Source: Polytrichum commune (taxonomy: Eukaryota > Streptophyta > Polytrichopsida > Polytrichales > Polytrichaceae). From it: a stretch of DNA of 64,000 bases. Shown here one piece after another: positions 33,996 to 45,480 of the stretch; position 1 is the first letter of the stretch, and every line of letters starts with the position of its first letter. Location of the stretch: positions 18,104,001-18,168,000 of the forward strand of contig OX485803.1 in the NCBI GenBank assembly GCA_950295325.1. The letters are read 5' to 3'. Made by a program: the position numbers and the translations under genes. Below the pieces are notes generated by a model that ran no database searches, was not told the origin of the DNA, and worked only from the letters and a program-made list of their open reading frames with translations.

Positions 33996-34322
33996 CACAA
34001 GAGTCTTATGTAAATGCATATGTTGGTATTGTCGGGGAATAGTGATTGCCCGGACAGAATTATCCGCCTCGGTCTTTAGGGGTAAAGCATTTGAGCACGT
34101 TTACTAGGATTAAAGCAACTCACGTTTGTTGGGTCATGTTGGTAATTGAAAAGGGTTCAACACATCTTAGCATATAGTCTTTGGATGTTTTATGAGCTAT
34201 TTAAAGGGTTCATAACAAATGCGTTCAATATTGACCATAGGCTCTCATGAGTGAACATGAATGTACATTTTAGCAAAATCTTACTGTTGGGCAAAGGGTG
34301 AATTTACATGTAGGTACCACAT

Positions 34323-34456
34323 GATTCCATGATCTTTTTCTTTTTCTTTTTTTTTTGACACAGAAGGCCGACAAGCTAGTGCCAAAGCATAGGAAGCAGT
34401 TGACCACCTGGCAAGTTTTTCGTCAAATAGAGATTAGATTTAGATTCCATGATCTT
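34323..34456 (-). mobile_element. Retroposed insert with 14-bp TSD and A-rich tail
   Basis: GATTCCATGATCTT occurs at 34,323-34,336 and again at 34,443-34,456. The 106 bp between them read, on the minus strand, toward a CTTGTCGGCCTTCTGTGTC end followed by A10 and AAAAAG repeats. A long TSD plus an A-rich 3' tail are the marks of target-primed reverse transcription. It is either a strongly 5'-truncated LINE or a SINE. Confidence 0.75.
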
Positions 34457-34582
34457 CATTTCAAGCATATGAGAAAGGTATTCTATATTTAGCTATATCA
34501 TTATGGTTGGGTCTTGACGATTATTAGAGGTATCTACAGTACTAGAAAATGTGGTCGTAGGAGACACCTCCTATTTGACAAG

Positions 34583-34686
34583 GGCGGTCATTGCGACATG
34601 ACCCCATTTACATGTGTCAAGTCCTATATATGGCGATAATAGACTGGACTTGACATTTGTAAATGGGGCCATGGCGCAATGACCAC
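34583..34686. mobile_element. Small foldback palindrome
   Basis: CGGTCATTGCGACATGACCC with CATTTAC and TGTCAAGTC is inverted as GACTTGACA, GTAAATGGGGCCATGGCGCA and ATGACC. The arms are about 38 bp, separated by 25 bp including TATATATGG. It is not obviously related to the other foldbacks. Confidence 0.6.
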
Positions 34687-35305
34687 TCGTGTGAAATGGG
34701 AAGTGTTTGGTAGTACCCACAATCTTGAAAGTGTTGTAACCTATAACATCTCTCAAAAATAGAGAGGAAATAAGAGGCATGATCCACACAACCTTGAGCC
34801 TTATATACTTGTAGGAACTAAGAGTTGAATCTCCTCTCAACAATTCCTCAAGCAAATAGGTAACCGGCTCGCCCTCCATGCCTTTGGGGTGAGTTAAGTG
34901 CTATTAACTAATGGTCATTACTTACAAGGTGAGAACATCGTGTAACACCATAATTCCAATCAGCGGGTAACTCTACTTTCAACACTATTAGATCTCCTAG
35001 GATGGAGTTCTCTAGGCTTGTAGATAGTAGAGTCTAGTTGGAATTAGAGATAGCAAAAGCAACCAATGATTAGATACACATTAAGCACCTCTCCACTTAG
35101 AAATGACCGCATGCATTCATGAACTGCAAATCTCAAATTGTAGTGCATCGAAGCAATAACTAAGACCACCACTTAATTTGAACCAAGCCATAGGATCTAT
35201 ATAAGTAATCATGTTCCATGTTGTTCACAAGGCAAGACAAATTAATAATATGGCCTCGCTTACTGGATCTTGTGCAAGCCTGAAAGAACAAAAAGGTGCC
35301 TACCC

Positions 35306-36250
35306 TTAAGATGTCTTTTGCCTGAAACGTTTATGTGCAGTTGTGGCTTCATGGTCACACTTAACACCATGACGTGTAAGCTTGTCTTCCGACTTGGCTA
35401 CTTCATCCCAATACTCCTTCAATTTTTCTACACTCAAGTTGCTATCCAACTCACAAGAATTATGCTCAAGTCTATAGATGAGCCATCTAATGAAATGGAT
35501 TTTTTTGGGGCAAGACAAAGACCCTCTACCTTCATGTGAAAGCATGCGTTTTATTTCATATGATGTATTCTCCTCAAAAATTGGCAGAGGGGGAGGTTGT
35601 ACCCTGCCATTGGCTATATACAACCAAAGAAGTGACACATGAAAGACATTGTGAATCTTGAATATGCTTAGCAGTTGCACACGGTATGCTACAATCCCTA
35701 TCCTCTTGGTTATCCACAACGGGCCAATCCAACATGGTAATAGGTTCCTACCACCTAGGACCATCAACTTAATGTCGGCAATACTTACAAACACGTGTTG
35801 GTCCACTTCATTAGATACTTCTCGTTTCTTCTTGTTAGCGTAGTATTTATGTTGTTGTTGCGCAAAAAACAAATGTCTCTTGGCCTAGCCAATTACATTA
35901 GACATATTCACGGCAAAATTCTTTCCAACAAGTTTATTTTACTTTGGTTGGTATAAAGTGGACCATTTTGGACAACTTATCCACACAAGATGGCATTATA
36001 ATCATGAGTAGAAGGTGTCAAGCCAAAAATAAAATACATGTTGACACTTCCCAATTCATGTCAAAAATCTCCAATGATTATAACATGCTTGTTGGCTTCA
36101 GAATAGAAGTTTTATGCTATTGGAAAATCTCACAAGATTTTATATAGCTCTTGACTTGCATCTTAGGCCACTAGAAGTTTACTAGCACCCTCTTCCAAGT
36201 CTTAGTTATCCCAACATGACCATTGTACATTGCATCATGATGTTGTTGGA
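35306..36250 (-). pseudogene. Integrase with C-terminal chromodomain, remnant
   Basis: Near 36,240 HHDAMYNGHVGITKTWKRVL resembles the start of the integrase HHCC zinc finger. WPKMQVKSYIKSCEI follows with a stop. Near 35,940-36,000 is VDKLSKMVHFIPTK, the integrase core block after the first catalytic Asp (VVDRLSK in intact copies). The last frame, 35,306-35,872, covers the GPY/F region (LPCWIGPLWITKRIG, IHNVFHVSLL) and the chromodomain (YEIKRMLSHEGRG, FIRWLIYRLEHNSCE, LKEYWDE). The chromodomain aromatic positions are partly altered. Confidence 0.8.
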
Positions 36251-36599
36251 GTAGAAAAAAACATGATATCCGACCCTTAGAAGCACACATTTGGAACCGC
36301 TATCGCCTTATCATGCCATCATATGCGATATTCAAAAACAAGATGCTTAAGATTGTGTAGGTTTAAGAACCACAAATCAAAAGTGTTCACTACAACGATT
36401 GTATGGTATAACTTGGAATCATTGACAAACTTAAGATATCCCTTACCTTGATTGTCTAGCACTCTGGGATCTCCTCGCATAGTATTGGCTACCACTAACT
36501 GAAGGACCAAGTCACTTAAAGCTACCTTAAGTGTTGTGAAGGAATTTTAAATACCTGTGTCTAACAAATTCCTACTCAAAGGATCAACTATGTCTATAT

Positions 36600-36915
36600 G
36601 TCTTACGTAGGATATCCACATATAGACAAAAAAATTCTCCAAAAATTCCAATTATTAAGCTTGACGCCTTGATAAATTATGCAGTGTTTTTAAATGCACG
36701 AGTGAGTTGTGACTTGTCACCACAAAGTAATCAACATGGCATGCACAACTACTGCTAACTCTTGCTCTCTACTGGTATAATTTCTCTCAGTAGGGGATAT
36801 TTTTCTGTTTTCAAAGGCAATAAGTCTTCCTCTTTGAAGCATGATTTCTCATGCCCCTATCAAATAAGCATTACTGATAACATCAAATGGCTACCTTAAC
36901 TTGGATAAGCTAAAT
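36600..36915 (-). pseudogene. RNase H domain remnant
   Basis: In one frame: PFDVISNAYLIGA, a stop, then LQRGRLIAFENRKISPTERN and YTSREQELAVVVHAM, followed by further stops. The Q.GR.IAFE.RK....E.NY...E.EL.AVVHA pattern is the Ty3/gypsy RNase H core. The aspartate expected in the DAS motif is replaced (SNA). Confidence 0.8.
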
Positions 36916-37106
36916 TTTGGTGCATGTGTTGAAGAAGATTTAACATTTTCAAGCACGTTCACAATCCTATGTCCAAATGAATTGAGTCTTTCTTTGTGTC
37001 AAAGATGTCAAAGGTGATGCTAAAGTGGTATATCTATGGATGAATCTATAAAAATAATTGCAAAGTCCCAAAAAGATTGCACATGTCCAATTTCAAGAGG
37101 TCTATG

Positions 37107-37780
37107 TCACTTGGTCACAATTTTAATTCTCCTAGGATTAATGTCCTCTTTGCCGACAACATGGCCTAAGTACTGTGATTCCTCTTTCCCAAAACGACAC
37201 TTAGTCATCTTGGCATAAAAGTGACTCTCTCTTAGAAATTGGAGTACTTGCTTTAAATGTTCTACTTGTCCCTCCTCACTCTTTGAGAAAATTAGGATAT
37301 CATCAAAATACACCAATACAAACTTCCCAATGAACTTATGAAAAACTTAGATTATCACTCCCTATAAAGTGGTTGGGGTATCAGTAAGTCCAAAGATTAA
37401 GACCTCAAATTGATAATGTGTAAACACAATTCTGAATGTCATTTTAGATGCATCTTCCTTTGTTATACGAATTTGGTGCTATCATTGTGCCAAATATAGA
37501 TATAAAAATACATTGGCGCATCTTAGTTGATTTAACAAATCATCAATGCAAGGTAACAAGTAACGACTCTTTACCTTTTGCTTATTAAGTGCATGATAAT
37601 TGACCACCATTTGCATTGCTCCGTCCTTTTTCTTGAAAAATAATTTGGGAGGACCATAAGGTGATGAATTGGGCTCAATCCATCCTTTTTCCAAGAATTC
37701 CTTGATTTGTGTTTTGGCAACCTACAACTCCAAAGGACTCAAGCTATAGATTGGCTTGAAAGGTGGCTTCCCATTTGGTT
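37107..37780 (-). pseudogene. Reverse transcriptase domain remnant
   Basis: 37,482-37,694 has GWIEPNSSPYGPP, LFFKKKDGAMQMVVNYHALN and LLPCIDDLLNQL, the fingers and palm start of a Ty3/gypsy RT. 37,107-37,316 has MVYFDDILIFSKSEE, with the catalytic YxDD as YFDD, then HLKQVLQFLRE, KMTKCRFG and YLGHVV. The stretch between (about 37,320-37,480) is frameshifted and partly lost. The IYSLSPLEL block that usually precedes the RT is near 37,750. Confidence 0.85.
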
Positions 37781-37880
37781 GAAGAGGAGAAGTATGGGTC
37801 ATTTTCTACTCTTGAGGTAACCATTTGGTAACAGTTGAAACACATTAGCAAATTCCTCCAACACTATGTTGAAATTTGTA

Positions 37881-39321
37881 ATTAAGGCATTAAATTACAA
37901 TGGTTGGCAAAAATGTGTGTTGAAACTGATTTTATGGATTCAAGAGCCTCCTATGTAAGCAAATGTTGAGTACATTTTCCATACAATGGAAAAATCAAAA
38001 ATCAAAAATCAAAGAGGACTAGCAATTCTCTTCCTCTATGATTATGCCACATGTTGTTTATACATTGGTTAAGACAACCTGAATCACATGTGCAAACTAC
38101 ATACCAACCTACTAAACATAGAATAAAGCGCCCTTTACGGCACAACAATTGCATGGCTATGCCATTGATTCTCATCCACTATATGATGGCAAGAAGTACC
38201 ATGAATGTTTTAGTGGACATGAACCATTGACAAAGCTATACACTACTTGTAGTGATGACCACATGTGATGTTGTGTGCAAATCTTTTGCTTGTTGTGTAA
38301 GCCTTCTCTACAATGCCTTGTGGAACATACAACCTAAGGAATCATGGTGCATGGAAAGAGCCATTGATGTTTGGTAGGACTAGGACCTAACAAGGGTCAT
38401 GACAAGATCTCATGCCTTGGGTAGAGCTAGGTCCCGCCAATCTTGCCAAAGTTGAAAACATATGTGCACCATATAATTGTAACACATAAAGTACTTCGAT
38501 AAATGTACTTCATTTTAGTAACAGTCATAGAATGAGAGATGCCAAGTTGTCTAGTCAGACCTGATTGGGATGAACTATGGTATGTATGCCTAAATCCGAC
38601 ACTTACATAAAGTATTGGTCATTCAAGCCTCTACATAGCTCAGAAAAAATTTCAAAAATTCTCTACATGTGCACAAAAGTTACAAGAGTATGTATAAACA
38701 TTCTCAAAAATCTCATGTGCCTTTTGAAAAAATATGTGCACCATTCAGAGAATGAGCCTTTACATATCAAGTATGGGGTCCACTCTTGCAAACTTGTGGA
38801 TTGTTCATTTGTTGTTGTGTCTACTTATTCATGTGTTAACATGCATTGGACTACCAATATCAATGTTCATCATTAGCAAACTTAAATCTCCACTTAATTT
38901 CCAAGGTTCAAGCTAAATTTTTTGCACCATGAGTTCTACTAACAACCACAACCTCTCATTGTCATGAACCAACCATTGTTGGTTCAAGATATGAGCCTTT
39001 ATTTTCAATGATTGCCAAAGACTTGCAAGCTTGCTCTCGAAGAGCTCAACACCCAGCCACCCTCCACCTTCAAGAGACAACAAGTGATCTTTACAACCAT
39101 ATGGCCCTCCTCCTCCTAACTAGCTAAAGCATCACGTAGCCACCTTCAATGCAAAAATATTGTTTTGTGTTGCAATTAATATATAGCCTTGCGAGGATTG
39201 TCAGCCACACATGACGCAGCTTGGCACAACAACACCCATTGTACACATGTCTCCGCTTGTTGTCCCTAGAATGGTGAACCACAAAAACATCCCGTATAGT
39301 ATCCAACTCTTGTAGAATTAT
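37881..39321. other. No gene seen
   Basis: This stretch could be the remains of gag/protease and LTR of the neighbouring chromovirus, but no motif was found in any frame. A short AAAATC repeat is at 37,989-38,010. Confidence 0.35.
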
Positions 39322-39961
39322 TTGTCACGCCCCTAACTAGAGTGACCTTGTATGTCGTTCCGCTCGCAAAAGTGAACCTCGGAGTGGCAAGTCCCGCAAG
39401 GGTCAAAGTAAATGGCCAGCCATATGGAATGATGGCTAAGCACATGGATGGCGCTAAAGAGGTGGTAAGGGACTACAATAAGCATCAGGAAGCCTAAGTG
39501 TGGGAATTGTCTTGAAAAAGAGCCTCACGCTACCTCTTAAAGATAACAACACTCTTTTTAATTTCCTAAATATTAAAATCTTATCAAACTAGGGTTGATC
39601 AAACCACTGTTGGAAAGGTCATTTCAAGGATGCTACACACACATAAAGAATTTGCCAATTAGACGAGGTTTGCGGCCTACAAAACCCGTCAAACTATGCG
39701 GGAGTTTAACCCCCAAAAAAGTAATTGACCTCGCTTTGGGGTGGACATTTTATTACTTGACAGTGAGGTGGGGAACCTACACATAAGACCATAAGCTTCT
39801 ATGAGTGGGGAAGGGGAAGTCATGGGGTGGTATCCTAGAACTTACTCCACTCCCAAGACTAAGTGAAGCCATCGGCTCCTTAGCTACCTCCATTGGTAAG
39901 GGCATACCCTGATGTCCCAATTGAGAGTCTCAAGCCCATCGAGTAGTAACGGTAGCTTTAC
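39322..39961 (+). mobile_element. Possible solo LTR
   Basis: The segment begins TGTCACGCCCCTAACTAGAG, a start style common in plant Ty3/gypsy LTRs, and a CA end is available near 39,960 (AGCTTTACA). It differs from its surroundings by a higher GC content. No 5-bp TSD was found and no second copy exists in the window, so this is a suggestion only. Confidence 0.25.
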
Positions 39962-41190
39962 AGGGAAGATGGATGAGTGATACACTTTTATGTAATAATT
40001 CCCTCTTTCCTTGAAATTTGGCTATAAATATGTGGTGTTTTGAGTTGAAATGTATGTAATGGTCAAATAGATGGCCACAACTTCTTGGCCAAAGAAGCAT
40101 GTTTAAGACGTATATGGAAGCCAATCATGGGTGTGCACTTTGTTTGCTACAAGTACCCCACAAAACCTAAGTCACACATACAAGTCCAATCTCCTTATCA
40201 TTTGTTTGACATTTCTAGTGACAATCATATGAGCAAGTAACCTAAAACCTTCAGCGCAACCGTGTCTTTCAAGTTTGAACTGGGAACCTCTTGGACCTTT
40301 AAGGAGTTGAGAGAAGATGAATAATTCAAAGATTCTATATTGAATTGCTCTCTCTCTCTCACCCTTTGCATATAAATGGAAAAAAGGGAATCTACATTGG
40401 ATCAAGTGACTAATTGATAAAGAATATGTCATTGTTTCTCTTGTACATTGCAGTGAAAATGAGGCACACTTTGTGTTTGTCCCCTATATAACCCCATTAG
40501 AGGTAAGTTTCTATCATTATTTGAAAGCATAGTATTGGGGAGTTCCAAGTTTTTTTGTCAATTGGACCATCAATTTGAAATTAACTTTTGTCTCATGAAG
40601 GCTACCACACTTGACCACTCTAGGCCAGTTTGACACCATCTTGATGTACTCTCAATCCCATTAGAGCCTTTTGGCTTCCTAGACTTTCAATCAAATTTAT
40701 TTCATTTGAAAAGGATTTGAGGGTTCATTATGAGTTTGCCCACCTTATTGATAGAGGAGGGTGTTGGAAGTATGCTACCGATGTTCCCCCAGCCAATGCA
40801 CCGGAACATAATCTATATACTGACCAGCTAATGGACATAAAAGTTAACCTTAAGGTAGAGTTTGCTAAGTTGTTGTTTACGTCATGAACAATGATATTGC
40901 CCCTTGTTCCTGTAAAATATGTGATTGGTCATTGAACTCATCCTAGGATCACGTTGGTTTACATCAAGGAAAATTGGTCTAAGTGGCCATGGAGCTTGAG
41001 GTCCCCAATAGGCCTATTTTCAAGCATACATTATCCATTGTCACGGTCCTCTGAATTTTGCGGTATGAGAGGCAAAAAAGGTTCTCTTGCACTGCAAAAG
41101 TCAAGGGACTATGGTAGAGAAATGGTGTTTTAATATACTTTTTATTGTGTGCATGTACTTGGAATTAGGGATTCTTTATGGGTGTGAAGG
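39962..41190. other. No gene seen
   Basis: AT-rich sequence with only short frames. A CT run is near 40,350-40,361. Nothing else recognised. Confidence 0.4.
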
Positions 41191-41226
41191 AAATAATAAT
41201 AATAATTATTATTATTATTATTATTA
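41191..41226. repeat. AAT/ATT microsatellite with inversion
   Basis: (AAT)n turns into (ATT)n at about 41,204, so the tract is a perfect hairpin. Confidence 0.85.
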
Positions 41227-41251
41227 TGGGTGTGACTAAACAAATTGTAAG

Positions 41252-41371
41252 TGGGTAGATGTAGATTCAATTATGTCAAATGTGACAATGGAGTATGATC
41301 CAATTAGGAGGATTTATTCGCTTGGTCTTGAACATGCTAAGAGCTTAGATGAATTTGTGGGAAAATCATAG
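41252..41371 (+). pseudogene. Tail of the unrecognised protein family seen at 1.9 kb
   Basis: Forty codons, WVDVDSIMSNVTMEYDP then IRRIYSLGLEHAKSLDEFVG and KS, end with TAG at 41,369-41,371. The order WVDVD.I(I/M)S.V...Y, then IY(T/S)L, then (D/E)....SL.EF(I/V) then stop is shared with 1878-2207. Just upstream in frame is a stop (near 41,236) and then a microsatellite, so the N-terminal part is lost. Confidence 0.45.
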
Positions 41372-42760
41372 TTGTAAGAATTGCATTGTTGCTAATCAAG
41401 CTTGAACACTTGCCCTTTGTAGACAATAATTGTTGGGCATTTGATTTTTTTGCATACAATAATGTTGAATATCAATTCATATTGCATGTTCATTTGGTTG
41501 TGTTTTTGAACACATATCTTGAATGTGAGAACCACCTAATTTTTTTCCTTTGTTCTCGTAACACTTTGGGCATTGAGCATAATTGTTATTATTTGAGAGT
41601 TTTGTTAATGTATTATTTTTCTGTTATGGATCAACAACAATTTATGCTGAAATTCCAAGATTTTGATAAATGGTACAACTTATAAATAAAATAATTTCAT
41701 GATGCATATTATATTTAGGTATAGGGTCTTGAAAAGTACCTCAAAATATCATTTTATGTACTAATAAGGTGAAAATTAATCAAGAAATTTAGATAAACAA
41801 CCCATCTTTAAATGGCCCCCCATTGTACGTGATTTACAACAGTGTCCCCATGGGTTAGAGAAGTCCGGCGGCTATGGCTAAAGATGATTGAGGAGGCGAG
41901 GCTGCAATTAGGAGGCTAAGCTCGGGCTCTCAGGGAAGGAGGGATGGCCTTTGATCTTTTGCTATTGTCATCCAAGTGACTATGGTTGTATATTGTCATT
42001 CTTCGTGAATTACGTAGTAGGTGTTGTATAATTTTTTGCATATGGTCATTTATTCGATGGTAAGAATCACTTGACGTCCGTCACTTAAGCACACTAACTT
42101 TGATATTTAGTGTCACATGGTATTTAATGTCACTATGGTGACTTTTCGGATGACACGTCTTAGGAACAACTGAACATACATTGTCACGGATGATGGATGA
42201 GTTCATCCATTGGCCAAAACCCTATCTTCTCTGTGAGCAACTTGTGATGAAATATTGACATGGTTGAATCAAAATTTGGATGAAAAATCACTTGGGAAGT
42301 GACAGTAATTGCAACACTGTAAACCTATAGTCCCCCATAAATTTTACAAGGAATGACAAGTACTGTTGGAACCAACATTTAGTGTTGATGACACTACACC
42401 ACGATTTACAATCAATATTGAGCAAGGCAATTAGAATGGATGTTTAGTACTTGGGGTAACCCACCAATTAAAAAAAGGGTTAGCATTTCGACATGTACTA
42501 TTGATGCCCGGTATATGCTTGACGAGGGGTGTTGTAGGCTTTGCAAAAAGTTGGGTTAAGGCTCTTGCCGGGTCCCCACCAAATATGTGGGATATGGTTG
42601 GTAGATCATGAGGGGAGGGGGTGGTTGGTTACATGCCCACCTAGCGGCCACTTTGGTTTTCCGTGCGATGGCAAGCAAGCTAGGAGTTAGGGACCGGGAA
42701 GTGAGGCTTAGGGGGGGGCTTGGTTATGGTGCATGGGCCCACTTCCGAAGAAGGTGTTGG
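41372..42760. other. No gene seen
   Basis: An AT-rich open frame at 41,386-41,685 has no domain and looks random. TATTTAGTGTCA-type motifs occur near 42,103 and 42,380. Confidence 0.4.
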
Positions 42761-42822
42761 CTCATGCCCCAATCACTCCAAACTTTCCGTCCAGTTCTAG
42801 CTGTGAAATTGTTGGGGATTGA
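42761..42822 (-). mobile_element. MITE family B terminal fragment
   Basis: CTCATGCCCCAATCACTCCA then AACTTTCCGTCC and GAAATTGTTGGGGATT match the family B terminus as read on the minus strand at 25.8 and 13.0 kb. Only one end is present. Confidence 0.55.
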
Positions 42823-42999
42823 AGCTCTTTGGAGCCACATCACGTCTTCATCCTACCTCTCCACGCTACATCATGATATTTTAATGTTTTAAGAATTGGT
42901 AGGTGCAAGTCTCGTTCAATTTCAGTTTAATTTCAAGGAGATCGTTGCTCCAAATGCTTTTGAAGCTTGTGGATGATCATTGAGAATTTCATTAGTCAC

Positions 43000-44040
43000 C
43001 CCACGGAAGAAGAAGAAGAAGAAGAAGAAGAAGAAGAATTGTTGAACCCTCACCATACTCGAACAAATATGCTTTATGTCCTACATAACACATCAATGTC
43101 AATTCATGATCCATGTCCACAATTCATCAATACAAAACAACACTTACTCATTCAAAACAAATCTACATTACCACCTCCTCCTAACCCTAATGTTGGCACA
43201 AACAAAACCTTATGTGAAGTCGTTCCACCAAATAGCACCAACAAGCTTGCCACCGATCTCCATGTTGCTATGCACCAACCCCATAATCTTGACAAAATCT
43301 CCAGCATCAACCATCAACAAGGATCTAAACCGATCTACATCCTCTCAAACCGTGCAAAAACTCCCAAAGCTATTTAAAATACTCCTCACACTCACTACAA
43401 GGTACACTAACCCCATCTGCTCCTATATCTAACCTTGGCTTAAAAATATATCCAAATCATCCCAATGGTCCCATATTGAACTCCAAAATGAAGCCCACCT
43501 CTTACAACTACAACCTACACAAGTCACCGCCAAGATTAGCAACACCGGCCCATACACAACAACAAAAAAATCTTGCATCTCAAAAAAACAATCATAATGA
43601 CTACATCATAAAGAAGACAAATGCCAACTAAGACAAACAAAACCAACCCCACAACCTGTCACACTAGCCTCCTCGCTCCTACCAAAAAAACATCACACGT
43701 TGCCAAAACACCATACTCGATCACACACCTGCAAACCACCTCATAACACAACAAGGCATTCCCCAAATTGAGAAAACCAAACAAAAAACAACAAATTGAT
43801 GTAAACACAATACACACCCAACTTGAATCCCTACTTGGTACCTTGACCACCACCCAACTGATACAAATCACCACTCCTTCCACCCACACACCACCACCCT
43901 CAATCACATACAAATATCACCAAGCCTACCAACCCACAACTGCAACGGTTAAGATAGAGATGTGCACTTGCCACTCCCAGCCTCACCATCACCGCAAGCC
44001 CTAGGGACTTCTCTGCTCAATACAACCTCAACTCTATCCT
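43000..44040 (+). mobile_element. Possible LINE-related C-rich remnant
   Basis: After a (GAA)n tract at 43,007-43,038, the plus strand switches to the C- and A-rich, His/Pro/Thr/Asn-coding style seen in the LINE remnants at 9.5, 24 and 27 kb (on their own strands). Two frames, 42,967-43,377 and 43,768-44,004, are open but have no diagnostic motif. The second has a short heptad-like stretch (VNTIHTQLESLLGTLTTTQL). An ORF1 region is a possibility. Confidence 0.3.
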
Positions 44041-44619
44041 GTTAAACGACCTGCATCCTTGTAGACTTGCATTAGACTACTGAAACCCTCCCTCAAGGTC
44101 CCTCCCGCTTGACATCAACTCCCACTAATGAAGTCTCACAACCAATATGCCATCCAAATTTTGGCCCATAATGGGTAATGTTTGAATTTGGATGATTTGT
44201 TAGCTAAAGTCCTCTATATGAACGTTGATGTAGTGAAGAAAACTTGAAATTAGTAATCACTAAGTCAAAAGGTTGTTATTATTTGCTAAAATCAAACTTG
44301 TTGACCATTAGTAAGGTTTAGAAGAATCTTAGTGAGGCTATAATAGGCATAAAGAGAACTAAGAGACACTTTTGGATCTGGCTATGGAAGGACATACCTT
44401 TTGAAGCCATAGTTTCTTTCCTCCTCCCTATATAACCCCATAGGCCATGGAAAAAAGATAATCAAGAAGAGAGCGGACTTAATTTTGATGTTCAATTGTG
44501 CAAACATCATAGTTAACTTGAGTCAATTAGGTGTGGACCCCTTGTTTTTATAAGTTTGTCTATCATGAGTAATATCTAGTTGTAGCAGTTTGCCTAGTGT
44601 ATTTATCTAACCCATTGTC

Positions 44620-45480
44620 TTGACTCTCAAGAAGAGAGTATATGAATTACATGGAGAATTTGATTAATACCATTGTTTGTGGAAGTACGAAGGTGTGAAG
44701 CCTTGTTGTTGGCTAGTGTCTCCTTTTGAATGTAACAAATTGTTGTATATGAATGATGAAAATGTTGATTATCGAGAAGAGAATGTATATTAGAGTTGAA
44801 AGTTTGATTACTAATATTTTCTAGTGTAGTCCAAGGTGTGAAGCCTGTGGTTAAGGAGTCAAAGTCTCTTAAATTATGGTCAGGCTAACAAATAGTCTTG
44901 AACACTTGTTTGATCCATGGGAAGCAAGTGGATAGTTTATGTTGAAATTTATATTATACTCATAGCTTGTAATTAGGTGATCAGGGTTTGAAAACCTGTA
45001 ATATATAAGGTCAATTTTAATTAAAATTTATTTATGGCCATTTGTCTACTTTCCATTATGTTAACTTGACAAAGTGTTTCATCTGATTTGAATGATCATA
45101 TTCTCAAGAAAATAAGTGTTTTGTATCAAGATTATTATTAATGTAATAGTCTAAATTAAGTCTACAAGGTAAGAATCACTGAAGAACTCTTAAATTATCA
45201 AAGCTATAGTCTATAAATGTGTTTGATCACAGTGAGAAACCTTTGTGGTGTTGGAGAGATAATCTCCAAATTGTAGTTTATTCATGGCGCATGGTCATGA
45301 GAAATTAAACACTTTATTGTTCTAATTCTCATGTGAAGAATGACTGATATTTATAAATTAATTTGTGGGAAACAATAATCTAATTGAAATAAGAGCTAGG
45401 GTGTAGAGCTTTGTATTGTGGTCGAAGTGAAAATTCTATTTTCTAGAGTTTGAAGCCTTGACAATGATCAAATAAGTTTT
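44620..45480 (+). repeat. Degenerate tandem repeat, unit about 140 bp
   Basis: AAGAAGAGAGTATATGAATT, TTGATTAATACCATT, AAGGTGTGAAGCCT and AGTGTCTCCTTTTGAAT near 44,628-44,740 reappear in order as GAGAAGAGAATGTATATTAG, TTGATTACTAATATT, AAGGTGTGAAGCCT and AGTCAAAGTCTCTTAAAT near 44,778-44,877. Weaker echoes (GGTTTGAAAACCT at 44,987, GAGTTTGAAGCCTTG at 45,446) suggest more, eroded units. Confidence 0.4.

Larger units (their letters stand above)
35306..37880 (-). mobile_element. Decayed Ty3/gypsy chromovirus pol region
   Basis: The minus strand holds the usual Ty3/gypsy order: reverse transcriptase, RNase H, integrase zinc finger, integrase core, integrase C-terminus and chromodomain, broken by many stops and frame changes. 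Traces upstream of the RT (VLEEFANVF near 37,865) and IYSLSPLEL near 37,750 give the 5' limit. Gag, protease and clear LTRs were not found. A chromodomain at the integrase end defines the chromovirus lineage, which in known members reads chromatin marks for target choice. The element is certainly inactive. Confidence 0.85.

Noticed and set aside
43007-43038. Poly-glutamate protein at the (GAA)n tract
   Set aside because: A microsatellite within non-coding DNA. The acidic run is only its translation.
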